DNA of 64,000 bases, taken from positions 1-64,000 of the forward strand of contig NZ_JANQDU010000007.1 of assembly GCF_024723735.1 (NCBI RefSeq). Reading direction: 5' to 3'. This DNA comes from Frigidibacter sp. ROC022 (GTDB lineage Bacteria; Pseudomonadota; Alphaproteobacteria; Rhodobacterales; Rhodobacteraceae). The stretch's first letter is position 1. Each line of letters begins with the position of its first letter. The notes below the pieces were generated by a model that did no database searches, was not told the origin of the DNA, and saw only the letters and a program-made list of their open reading frames with translations. Positions 35,731-43,914 of the stretch are shown in pieces. The translations under genes were made by a program, and so were the position numbers.

Positions 35731-35819
35731 TTGCGCCTCCGTCAGTTTGGTTCCGCCACCGTGGTCGATCGGAAAAAGCCCCGGCCGCAGGGCAGATCGC
35801 GGCCGGGGTAGTGCGGTGG

Positions 35820-36767
35820 TTAGCGCGAAAGCGCGGCGACCAGCGAATCGCGGGTGGCGCTGACCACGATTCCGTCCTTGGTCGCCTTGCCCGACTTGGT
35901 CGTGTACTCGACACAACCACCGCGAGGCGCGATCACCGGGTCCACTGCCAGGCGAACCTTGACCAGGTCGCTGCCCTCGACATAGGCGCCGACGATGGTC
36001 CCGAGCCGCACGCCGTTCAGGTCGAGAACCGGAACGCCGTTCAGGACGGTGTAGTTGCCGGCGGCCGGGCAATGACCCGATCCGGCATATTTGCGCGGCG
36101 CGGGCGTGGGGGTTCCCGGAACGCCCGAGGTGCCGGAAGCACCGGACGAGCCCGAGCTGCCCGACGAACCGGACGACCCGGAGCTACCCGAGGAGCCCGA
36201 ACTGCCCGAGGAACCGGACGACCCAGAGCTGCCCGACGAACCGGAACTACCCGAAGAGCCCGAACTGCCCGAGGAACCGGACGACCCGGAGCTGCCCGAC
36301 GACCCGGAGCTACCCGAAGAGCCCGAGCTGCCGGAGGAACCCGAACTGCCCGAAGAACCGCCACCGACGCCGACACCGACGTCGATCCCGCCGCCGCCGA
36401 TGCTGACGCCCACGTCGATGCCGCCCGAAGAGCCGCCGCCGACACCAACGCCGACGTCAACGCCGCCATTGCCCGCGTCGACGCCCGCGTCGACAACCGA
36501 AGAGCCGCCGACGCTGACATCCGCGTCGACCACCGAGGAACCGCCGACGCCGACATTTGCATCGACACCGCCGACGCCCACACCGACGTCGAGCCCGCCG
36601 TCGGAACCGCCGCCGACCGAAACGCTGACGCCGCCGAGATCGAGGTCAAGCGCGAGACCCGCAGCCGGAACGGCCAGAATTGCGCCCAGTGCGAACGCCG
36701 AATTGCGCAGCATCCCCTTCAGCGAAGTCCCCAAATTGCTTTGGGTCTCCAGTTTCCTATTTGCCAT
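35820..36767 (-). CDS. Exported Ser-Ser-Gly repeat protein
   Basis: A 315-residue protein with an N-terminal export signal (LRNSAFALGAILAVPAAGLAL) and mature start DLDLGGVSVSVGGGSDGG. Residues about 50-130 are G-V-D-V-G-V-G-V repeats. These are followed by roughly two dozen consecutive Ser-Ser-Gly triplets, a short ASGTSGVPGTPTPAPRK linker and a C-terminal 75-residue domain homologous to that of the neighbouring 35.1-kb protein. Low-complexity S/G stalks with a globular end resemble surface or matrix proteins. The start ATG at 36,767 has AGGAAG upstream. The DNA repeat is prone to length change. Confidence 0.78.
   Translation of the reverse strand: MANRKLETQSNLGTSLKGMLRNSAFALGAILAVPAAGLALDLDLGGVSVSVGGGSDGGLDVGVGVGGVDANVGVGGSSVVDADVSVGGSSVVDAGVDAGNGGVDVGVGVGGGSSGGIDVGVSIGGGGIDVGVGVGGGSSGSSGSSGSSGSSGSSGSSGSSGSSGSSGSSGSSGSSGSSGSSGSSGSSGSSGSSGSSGSSGSSGSSGSSGASGTSGVPGTPTPAPRKYAGSGHCPAAGNYTVLNGVPVLDLNGVRLGTIVGAYVEGSDLVKVRLAVDPVIAPRGGCVEYTTKSGKATKDGIVVSATRDSLVAALSR
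36124..36360 (-). repeat. Nine-base-type tandem repeat encoding (SSG)n
   Basis: Tandem units of the form GAGCCCGAGCTGCCC/GAGGAACCGGACGACCCG (plus strand) encode the Ser-Ser-Gly run on the minus strand. Codons vary between copies while the protein triplet is kept, which points to selection on the peptide. Confidence 0.8.
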
Positions 36768-38408
36768 TTTCAATACTTCCTTCCATTCAACGAAGCGTTC
36801 CCAGACCTCCCATTGATCCGGTCGGTCGATGTGCGGCCGACGAGAATGTCGCCGGCCGCTCCTGCACGTCCCCGTCGCCCGGGGGGTGGCGAAGGGTCCG
36901 AAAATGCCGGCCCGGCTTCTGGCCCGTGCAAATGTCGGGCTGTCTTCCGGGGTCCGCACAGCCCATGACGGGCGGCCGGGTCCAGCAATCCGTGCAGATA
37001 TCGATTCAACCGAAACCACTTGGGTGCTACATGGCGTATCTCACTGGATACACACATAAACTACCGTGACCGGTGCCGTTGCAGGAAGCCTTGAAACCGC
37101 CGATCCATTCAACCAGAGCGCGTCATAGCACCAAAGGACCATGCCGGTCATACCATGCTCGGAGGGCCGTTCGAATTCCTGCGGGCACGGGCCGATGCCG
37201 GTTCCGGTACGAGACCGTCCAGCTGTCGTCCGCGGCCCTCGGCGCGCCGGGCCAGGCACGAATCATTCCCCTGTTTCCTTTCCTTTGAAACCTGGTTTCT
37301 TGGCCGCCCTGCAGGCCCTGGCGATCAGAAAGCCATTCCACAAAATTCGTCTCGATGCCCGGACGTTTTCACGCACGCGCTACAAACGGACATTCGGACA
37401 CGATGGGCCGTATTTCCATCCATCGTTAGCTGGATGGAAATAGTCCGCGGGGTGTGTAGGCCTAAAGATCGACCAAAGTAGGCTATTCGGAAACCCCGGG
37501 AACGGTGAGATTCGGGCAGGGGTGGCGCAACGGGTCGCTCGACCATGCCGCGCAATGCTGCGGTCAAGGGAAATGGGGCCGTGGAAAGCAACGGTGGAAG
37601 TCATTGAATTCGAATTGCGGAATATAACGGCTATTCGGGGGCGAAGACGGCTGTATTCAGCATACCCCTGGCGCCCGGCATCGGTCGGGCGCAATCCGAT
37701 ACCGTTTCGGAAATTCTTCGGGACGGGGGCGGAAATCGGCCGGCCGGTTCTTTTCTGGAATCAACGCAGCGGGAGCGGTCGAAATCGCCACATATATCAG
37801 GAAGTCACGGCGGCAATCGCCGGCACGACTCCTGGTGCCGGGCTTCGGTGCCATCCGTCGGCCCGGGTCCCGGGATCGACGCGACGCAGTTCGTTGGACG
37901 ATGCCGGAGTTCTGGCGAGGTTAAACTCCCGGTTGCGGTTGAGCCCCGATTGGGTCGGGTTCGTCGGGAGCCTTGCGGGAAAGCACCGGGCCGGGGCCCG
38001 GTTTGGCGGCGGCGGTCTGCGCGAGTCATCCGAACGGCAGGCAGCGGCCGACATGAGTCTGCACTATACATATGGAGAGAGTGCGGGGGCGGAATGCCAG
38101 GGGCAGCGCAATCCCCATGAATAAAGGGATTCCCGCCCTGACGGGGCAGGAGGCAACGCCTGTGTCCGCATCTGTCAGACTTGGTCGGAATTGTGGCCGG
38201 TTTGTGGCGAAGGCGGGTATTCCCCGCAGTTTTCGGTGCAATCCTGCCCGGCTGCCGGTCATCGTTTCCGCGCTGCGCCCGGGAATGCATGCGACCTTTG
38301 GACTAGAGGCGCCAATTCTCCTGTTCGGACGATTACCCGCAGCGGTTGCGCGTGCGACCTTGCCTGCAAGTGCTGAAGAGCGGCACCAGGAAGGACGGTA
38401 TCGGTACA
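36768..38408. other. 1.6-kb stretch without a supported gene
   Basis: Open frames exist on both strands (for example 37,522-38,124) but have no recognisable domain, biased codon pattern or ribosome site. The base composition is more even than in neighbouring genes. It contains the dyad at 37,411-37,442 and the presumed promoters of the SSG-protein gene (left) and the regulator operon (right). It could hide small RNAs. Confidence 0.5.
37411..37442. promoter_or_regulatory. Perfect 12-bp inverted repeat
   Basis: TATTTCCATCCA (37,411-37,422) and TGGATGGAAATA (37,431-37,442) are exact reverse complements around an eight-base centre TCGTTAGC. No T-run follows on either strand, so it does not look like an intrinsic terminator. 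It could be an operator for a dimeric regulator or a structured RNA element. Confidence 0.6.
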
Positions 38409-38666
38409 ATGGATGATCGCATCACAACAATGGTTCCTGGCATGATATTGGTCGCGACCGTCGCCGGGTTCGTCTCGGCGGTCGTCATGGCCGTGATGGG
38501 CGCGCCGATCTCAATGATGATCAAGGGCTACTATATCGCGGCCTGCATTGCGGCGCTTCTATTCTGGGTGCGCCCGCGTGTCATGGAATTGCTTGGCCGT
38601 CTGCGCATCCTTCTGAAAAGCGGGCACCGGGAAGAACCGGTCTCGAACGATCGGCTGGTCAGCTGA
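38409..38666 (+). CDS. Small membrane protein, unknown
   Basis: An 85-residue protein with two predicted membrane helices: ITTMVPGMILVATVAGFVSAVV followed by YIAACIAALLFWVRP, and a basic cytoplasmic tail (RVMELLGRLRILLKSGHR). The start ATG at 38,409 is chosen because the hydrophobic segment follows closely; the frame extends upstream to 38,346. It is 87 bases before the pseudo-receiver gene on the same strand. No family recognised. Confidence 0.6.
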   Translation: MDDRITTMVPGMILVATVAGFVSAVVMAVMGAPISMMIKGYYIAACIAALLFWVRPRVMELLGRLRILLKSGHREEPVSNDRLVS

Positions 38667-38753
38667 GGACAATCTGGGTGTGGGGCACCCGAGCCGGCAT
38701 TGAATGGAATTCGATGCCAACAGGAATAAACCAGTAATCGCCGGAGAAACAAA

Positions 38754-39365
38754 ATGGCTTATCAGGACCGTCCCCTTGCCGGACCACGCATCTCCTACCC
38801 GCGCCCGCTGTCCCTGCTGTCGGCCCTGGGTGCCTGGGCGCTCGGCTTTCTGGGTCGGGAGGAGCGCGATGTGCGCGACGTGCCGCGTGTTCGGGCCGAC
38901 GAGGATGCCGGGTTCGAACTGCTGCGCCGCGGGGCGCTGAGCGACCGGAAGATCCTGGTTGTCGGCAGGGCCGGTGGCGAGCTGATGCCGCTGGTGCTGG
39001 GCATGACCGAATACGCGATCGACGTCCGGCACTTCGACAGCTTCGAGGCGGCCGCGCATCTGGTCTGGGAGCGGACCCAAAGCGAATATGTGATCGTCGT
39101 GGACATCGACACCTTCTCGTCCACCTCGGCCGCCGTGGAAGCCCTGCGGTTGTTCCGGCAGGCCCACCCCGGCACCGTCGTGGTCATTGCGTCGGCCTTT
39201 TTTGCCCGCCATGATTTCTCGGGCGAACGGCGCGCGATCGCGGATGCATCGGTGCGGCTGCCCTGCGGACGTGTCGGCATTTCTCTGGCAATTGCCTGCG
39301 GGATCGAGAATAACGAGGGTGCACCGGCCGATACGGCCCAGTGCCTTCGTGAAGGAACGCGTTGA
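38754..39365 (+). CDS. Receiver-like (pseudo-receiver) domain protein
   Basis: A 203-residue protein with a CheY-like alpha/beta domain in the second half. It runs from DRKILVVGRAGGELM (first strand, with the usual acidic pair missing), through YVIVVDIDTFSS (predicted phospho-acceptor strand), to GTVVVIASAFF (T/S strand), and ends VRLPCG where a true receiver has L-x-K-P. Loss of the lysine and acidic pair suggests a phosphorylation-independent pseudo-receiver. The N-terminal 55 residues contain a short hydrophobic stretch (LSLLSALGAWALGFLG). It overlaps the next gene by four bases, and the set ends in a LuxR-type regulator, so a signalling role is likely. Confidence 0.6.
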   Translation: MAYQDRPLAGPRISYPRPLSLLSALGAWALGFLGREERDVRDVPRVRADEDAGFELLRRGALSDRKILVVGRAGGELMPLVLGMTEYAIDVRHFDSFEAAAHLVWERTQSEYVIVVDIDTFSSTSAAVEALRLFRQAHPGTVVVIASAFFARHDFSGERRAIADASVRLPCGRVGISLAIACGIENNEGAPADTAQCLREGTR

Positions 39366-39811
39366 AAGGCCTTGCCCCGCACGCTATGACGGTACACAAC
39401 CAGAAGTATAAGGGCGGTTTCCGCCTGGGTTTTGTGGTGCTTGTTCTTAGCTCCGTATTCTGTGTGACGGCGGCCACTGCCGATAGCGGGACATTCATCA
39501 AGACGAGTGACGAGGACTTTCTGCAGATTGTTCGGGAAAAGGGTATCCGCACGAATTTTGCCGAGATCGTCGATGCCCTGGACCGAGAAGGCTACGAAGT
39601 CGTCAAGGTTGAGCAGACCCTTTTGAACCGTGTCCTGATCAGGGCGCGAAATTCATATCACCTGCGCGAGATCGTTGTCAGTCGCGCGTCGGGCCAGATT
39701 TTGAGGGACAGGATCATAGAGACGTTCGAACAGCCACAGAAACCAGCGTCGTCGTCGCTCGATCATATTCTGAAGACGACGCCGGGTGGCATTCGCCTTC
39801 GGGACGAGTGA
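39362..39811 (+). CDS. Exported PepSY-like small protein
   Basis: A 149-residue protein with an N-terminal signal or anchor (LGFVVLVLSSVFCVTAATADS) and a PepSY-like periplasmic module: NFAEIVDALDREGYEVVKVEQTLLNRVLIRARN, then REIVVSRASGQILRDRI. Two starts are possible: TTG at 39,362, overlapping the upstream stop (TTGA) with GAAGGA at good spacing, or ATG at 39,386, which has no visible ribosome site. Overlap with both neighbours indicates a co-translated unit. PepSY domains often inhibit or modulate partner proteins; a role in sensing for the downstream membrane regulator is an inference. Confidence 0.65.
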   Translation: MKGLAPHAMTVHNQKYKGGFRLGFVVLVLSSVFCVTAATADSGTFIKTSDEDFLQIVREKGIRTNFAEIVDALDREGYEVVKVEQTLLNRVLIRARNSYHLREIVVSRASGQILRDRIIETFEQPQKPASSSLDHILKTTPGGIRLRDE

Positions 39812-40404
39812 TGCACCAACCGCGGATCTCTGAGCCGCATGCACAGAACCACAAACATGAGCCCGGGCAGGGCCAGGTTCCCAATCGTGCGATGATCTGG
39901 TCGGGTCTGCGCTGGCCCGCCCTGATCGCGATCATTCTCGTCCTGCTCATTCAGGTGGCGAGCGCCGCATTCTTCACCATCAAGCTGCTGGGCGAGGTGT
40001 TCCTCTGGGACCTGGCGATGATCCCATGGGAGTTGCAGGAGCGGCTCGAGCTTCTGTCCAGCCTCGGCCTGCTCTGCGGCCTGGTCAGCAGCGTGGCCCT
40101 GCTGCTCATCTCGACCCGCCGGATGTCGCGAATCAACGATCAGCTCCATGCGGCGGCGGGGCAGTTCCAGTTCTACATCGACCGCCAGTTCGCCGAGTGG
40201 CAACTGACCCCGACCGAGCGTCATGTGGCGATCCTGGTCATCAAGGGATTCAGCAATTCCGAGATCGCAGGGCTCAGGGGAACCACCGAGTCGACGGTGA
40301 AGTCGCAACTGACCTCGATCTTCCGAAAGGCCAACCTGAGCAGCCGTCAGCAGCTGGTGGCCTGCGTGATCGAGGACCTGGTGGCCGCCGTCCCCGAGAC
40401 CTGA
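39811..40404 (+). CDS. Membrane-anchored LuxR-type transcriptional regulator
   Basis: A 197-residue protein with two N-terminal membrane helices (LRWPALIAIILVLLIQVASAAFF and LELLSSLGLLCGLVSSVALLLIS), a short coiled region, and a C-terminal LuxR/FixJ helix-turn-helix: WQLTPTERHVAILVIKGFSNSEIAGLRGTTESTVKSQLTSIFRKANLSSRQQLV. There is no receiver or autoinducer domain, so it would bind DNA from the membrane, like ToxR-style one-component regulators. Start ATG overlaps the preceding stop (TGATG). Likely targets are the exported-protein genes nearby and the 37.4-kb dyad, which is speculative. Confidence 0.82.
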   Translation: MHQPRISEPHAQNHKHEPGQGQVPNRAMIWSGLRWPALIAIILVLLIQVASAAFFTIKLLGEVFLWDLAMIPWELQERLELLSSLGLLCGLVSSVALLLISTRRMSRINDQLHAAAGQFQFYIDRQFAEWQLTPTERHVAILVIKGFSNSEIAGLRGTTESTVKSQLTSIFRKANLSSRQQLVACVIEDLVAAVPET

Positions 40405-40541
40405 TCCCGGGGAACTGGCCGAACCCGTTTGGCGCGGCATTTTGCCAACCTTTCAGGGGGGCTTCCGAAGTCATCATGCGTTGCCCCCGGTTCCCCGCTG
40501 TGGCAATGAAAGACTCGGACCGCCTTACACTGGACCAGAAC

Positions 40542-41195
40542 ATGCCCAGCTTTTCCGAACTCCGCACGATCATGGTGGACACCCAGGTTCGCACGGCGGA
40601 CGTGACCAAGTTCCCCATCATCGACGCCATGCTCGACGTACCGCGCGAGGCCTTCGTGCCCAGCAACAAGCGCGATGTCGCCTATGTAGGCACCAACCTG
40701 CCCCTGTCGGCGGATCGCGTGGTGCTGGACCCGCGTACCCTGGCCAAGATGCTGGACGCGCTGGACATTCGGCCGGACGAACTGGTGCTGGATGTGGGGT
40801 GCGGGCTTGGCTACTCCTCCGCCGTCATCGGGCGCATGGCCGAGGCTGTCGTGGCGCTCGAGGAAGACGAAGGCATGGCCGCCGAGGCCGAGGCGGCGCT
40901 GACCTCGGTCGGGGCCGACAATGTCGCGGTGGTGACCGGCCCGCTGGCGGCCGGCGCGGCCAAGCATGGTCCCTACGATGTCATCACGATCCAAGGCGGT
41001 GTCGAAGCGCTGCCCGACGCGCTCGTCGCACAGCTGAAGGAAGGCGGCCGGATCGGCTGCATCTTCATGCGGGGCGGGCTGGGCACGGTCCGCATCGGTC
41101 ACAAGTCCGGCGACACCCTGGACTGGCGCTACGCCTTCAACGCAGCCGCGCCGGTTCTGCCCGGTTTCGCCCTGATCCCGAGTTTTGCATTATGA
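40542..41195 (+). CDS. Protein-L-isoaspartate O-methyltransferase family protein
   Basis: SAM-dependent methyltransferase of the PCMT family, 217 residues. It contains MVDTQVRTADVTKFPIIDAMLDVPREAFVP, typical of the alphaproteobacterial PCMT subgroup, motif I LVLDVGCGLGYSSAVIG and VVALEEDEGMA (motif II). The subgroup lacks some canonical PCMT residues, and repair of isoaspartate is not certain. ATG 40,542 chosen by family alignment; ATG 40,506 is in frame and possible. Its stop overlaps the tolC start, a pairing seen widely in Rhodobacteraceae. Confidence 0.87.
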   Translation: MPSFSELRTIMVDTQVRTADVTKFPIIDAMLDVPREAFVPSNKRDVAYVGTNLPLSADRVVLDPRTLAKMLDALDIRPDELVLDVGCGLGYSSAVIGRMAEAVVALEEDEGMAAEAEAALTSVGADNVAVVTGPLAAGAAKHGPYDVITIQGGVEALPDALVAQLKEGGRIGCIFMRGGLGTVRIGHKSGDTLDWRYAFNAAAPVLPGFALIPSFAL

Positions 41196-42577
41196 GCTTT
41201 CATTCATCCCGTTCCCTGCCGCGTTTCCTGACCCGCTTTGCCGCCGTGGCGGTGGTCGCGATCGCCGCCGCAGCCCCGCTGCGGGCCGAAACCCTGACCG
41301 ACGCGCTGATCTCGGCCTACAAGAATTCCAATCTGCTGGAGCAGAACCGCGCCCTGCTGCGTGCCGCCGACGAGGATGTCGCCACTGCCGTCGCCTCGTT
41401 GCGGCCGGTGTTGAGCTATGCCGCTTCGGCCAACCGGAGCTATGGCTCCCAAAGTTCCAGCTTTTCCGCCACGTTGACGCTTTCGGCCGATATCATGCTG
41501 TTCAACTTCGGCCGGTCCCAGATGGCCGTGGACCTGGCCAGGGAATCGGTGCTGGCGACTCGCGAGGCGCTGGTGAGCGTCGAGCAGAACGTCCTCTACT
41601 CGGCGGTCGATGCCTATATGAGCGTCATCAGCGCTGCCGAATTCGTCGCCCTGCGGGAGAGCAACGTCCGGCTGATCACGCAGGAACTGCGGGCGGCTCA
41701 GGACCGGTTCGAGCTGGGTGAAGTGACGCGCACCGACGTGTCTCTGGCCGAGGCCAGGCTGGCACTGGCGCGCGCCAACCTGGCTGCCGCCCAGGGCGAC
41801 TACAACGCCGCCCGCGAACGCTACAAGGCCGCCATCGGCCATTATCCGGGCCAGCTCAGCCCGCCGCCCGCCGCGCCGCGGACCGCCAAGACGGTGGAAG
41901 CCGCCCGCAGCATCGCCATGCGCATGCATCCGTCGATCCTGCAGGCACAGCGCGAGGTCACGATCAACGAACTGTCGATCGAGATCGCCAAGGCGGCGAT
42001 GAAGCCGGCGCTCACCGCCGGTGCCAGCACCAGCCTGATCGACGGGGGCACCACGTCATCGTCGCTGAATCTGACGCTCTCGGGTCCGATCTATCAGGGC
42101 GGCAAGCTCTCGGCCGCCTATCGCAAGGCCATCGCCCAACGCGATGCGGCGCGGTCGGGGCTGTTGCAGCAAAGCGTGCTGGTCGAACAGAACGTCGGCA
42201 TCGCCTGGTCGCAGGTCGCCGTCGCGGCGGCCCAGCTCGAGGCGAGCGACCGGCAAATCCGCGCCTCGACCGTTGCCTATCGCGGGGTCCGCGAGGAAGC
42301 CACCCTGGGCGCACGCACCACGCTGGACGTGCTGAATGCCGAACAGGAACTGCTCGACGCCAAGGCCAGCCGGATTTCGGCCTACTCGACCTATTACACC
42401 GCCACCTATGCCCTGCTGCGGGAAATGGGCCTGTTGACGGTCGATCACCTCAAGCTCGGCATCGTGACCTACGATCCTGAAGGCTACTACAACGCCGTCA
42501 AGACCGCCCCGGTGCGCAAGGTCAGCCCGCAGGGTCAGAAGCTGGACAGGGTGCTGAAAAGCATCGGCAAGAACTAG
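41192..42577 (+). CDS. tolC: TolC family outer membrane efflux protein
   Basis: Outer-membrane channel for type I secretion and tripartite efflux, 461 residues. Signal peptide to about residue 32 (AAAAPLRAE), then two TolC repeats. Signatures: LTDALISAYKNSNLLEQNRALLRAADE, the SYGSQSSSFSATLTLSADIMLFNFGRSQ strand region, DRFELGEVTRTDVSLAEARLALARA, and EATLGARTTLDVLNAEQELLDA in the second repeat. It is translationally coupled to the methyltransferase. It could export surface or matrix proteins such as those encoded at 33-37 kb, but no ABC/HlyD partner is in the window. Confidence 0.93.
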   Translation: MSFHSSRSLPRFLTRFAAVAVVAIAAAAPLRAETLTDALISAYKNSNLLEQNRALLRAADEDVATAVASLRPVLSYAASANRSYGSQSSSFSATLTLSADIMLFNFGRSQMAVDLARESVLATREALVSVEQNVLYSAVDAYMSVISAAEFVALRESNVRLITQELRAAQDRFELGEVTRTDVSLAEARLALARANLAAAQGDYNAARERYKAAIGHYPGQLSPPPAAPRTAKTVEAARSIAMRMHPSILQAQREVTINELSIEIAKAAMKPALTAGASTSLIDGGTTSSSLNLTLSGPIYQGGKLSAAYRKAIAQRDAARSGLLQQSVLVEQNVGIAWSQVAVAAAQLEASDRQIRASTVAYRGVREEATLGARTTLDVLNAEQELLDAKASRISAYSTYYTATYALLREMGLLTVDHLKLGIVTYDPEGYYNAVKTAPVRKVSPQGQKLDRVLKSIGKN

Positions 42578-42667
42578 GCTGTCGCCTGACAGGGCCACAT
42601 TCAGTTGTGTGAACAGGGCGGATCGACTACCATATTTCCGAGGTGACGTGCAGGGAGCCGGACGTGA

Positions 42668-43906
42668 ATGTCTGAACCGATGACGAATATCGAGATCGAG
42701 GATGTGCTGTCCTCGATCCGCAGGCTTGTTTCGGAAGACAGTTCGGAAGCCCGTGCCAAGGCCAAACCGACGCCGCTGATGCTGACACCGGCGTTGCGCA
42801 TCGCCGACCCGGTAGAGCCCGTCAAACCCGTCAGACCCGTGAAGCCCGCCGAACCGGAAGCCGCCGAGCCCGGGGCCGAATCGGAGGTTGCCGCCGCACC
42901 GGAGCCTGTCGCGGAAGACCATGCCGTGTCGGAGGCCGGAGCACAGGCACCGGACGACGAACCGCTGGACAGCCTGTCGGCCGACGCCGAAGCGTTCGAG
43001 GATGAATTCGAGGCGCCGGAAGAGTTTCTGGAGGGGCAGGCCGGGCAGGATCTCGATAACTGGTCCGACGAGAGCGTGTTGGCCCAGGTGCGCGAAGAGA
43101 TCATCACCGAGGAAATCGTCGATGAGATCGCCTTCGTCGAGACGGCTGACGCCCCGACCGGAATGGAAGAGCCCCAGGAGGCCGAAGCGGTCGAAGCCGG
43201 GCTGAGCCAGACCGATGTGGCCGGGGCCGAGCCGACTGACGCCGAACTGGCCGAAACCGATGTGCCCGAGGCCGGGCCGACCGAGGCCGCGCTGGCCGAG
43301 GCAGAAGTGACCGAGGCCGAGGGCGCCGAAGCGGCGGCGGTTCCGGACCAGGCGGCCGAACCGGCCGACAGCGTCCAGGCCGATGCCGATGAAGAGATAG
43401 AGGTGGCGTTCGACGAGGTGGAAGCCGAGGCCGAAGCCTTCTTTTCCCAGCGTGAGGAAATCTCGCTGGAAGACCGGATCGCCGATCTGGAAGCGGCGAT
43501 CGGCCAGTCGGACGAGGAATTCGAACCGGACGGCTCCGAGGATCAGGATCCGCATATTCCGCAATCGGTCCTGCGCCCGGCGGTCGGAACGGCTGCGGCC
43601 GAGGCCTGGGACGTGCGCGCCGAACCGCCGGTCAGTGACCTGCCCGAGGCGGTCGCCGAGCAGGAAGCGGCTGCGGAGAACGAGGCCGAGGCCCCGGCCG
43701 ATGCGGACGCGCCGCGGGACGACGGCGAAAGACTGGTCGAAGAGGCGCTGATCGACGAGGACTCGCTGCGCGACATCGTCGCCGAACTGGTGCGGCAGGA
43801 ACTGCGCGGCGAATTGGGCGAACGCATCACCCGCAATGTCCGCCGCCTGATCCGGCGCGAGATTCACCGTGCCCTGGCGCTGCAGACCCTTGAAGAAGAC
43901 GACTGA
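42668..43906 (+). CDS. PopZ/DUF2497-like acidic polar scaffold protein
   Basis: A 412-residue, strongly acidic protein with the architecture of alphaproteobacterial PopZ-like scaffolds: a short conserved N-terminal helix MTNIEIEDVLSSIRRLVSED, a long disordered Pro/Glu/Ala-rich middle (about residues 30-360), and a conserved helical C-terminus DIVAELVRQELRGELGERITRNVRRLIRREI, which would oligomerise. PopZ anchors the chromosome origin at the cell pole in Caulobacter. The middle is longer than in most relatives and contains degenerate AE-rich repeats. In related genomes this gene sits between tolC and valS; valS is not here and cobQ is convergent. Confidence 0.82.
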   Translation: MSEPMTNIEIEDVLSSIRRLVSEDSSEARAKAKPTPLMLTPALRIADPVEPVKPVRPVKPAEPEAAEPGAESEVAAAPEPVAEDHAVSEAGAQAPDDEPLDSLSADAEAFEDEFEAPEEFLEGQAGQDLDNWSDESVLAQVREEIITEEIVDEIAFVETADAPTGMEEPQEAEAVEAGLSQTDVAGAEPTDAELAETDVPEAGPTEAALAEAEVTEAEGAEAAAVPDQAAEPADSVQADADEEIEVAFDEVEAEAEAFFSQREEISLEDRIADLEAAIGQSDEEFEPDGSEDQDPHIPQSVLRPAVGTAAAEAWDVRAEPPVSDLPEAVAEQEAAAENEAEAPADADAPRDDGERLVEEALIDEDSLRDIVAELVRQELRGELGERITRNVRRLIRREIHRALALQTLEEDD

Positions 43907-43914
43907 CGCGCGGC

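Noticed and set aside
36124-36360. Regular repeats that could suggest a CRISPR array
   Set aside because: The units are direct tandem coding triplets without spacers, in frame with an exported protein. No cas operon is present.
37522-38124. 200-codon open frame in the gene-poor gap
   Set aside because: No ribosome site, hydrophobic pattern or domain. Overlapping frames of similar length exist on the other strand.
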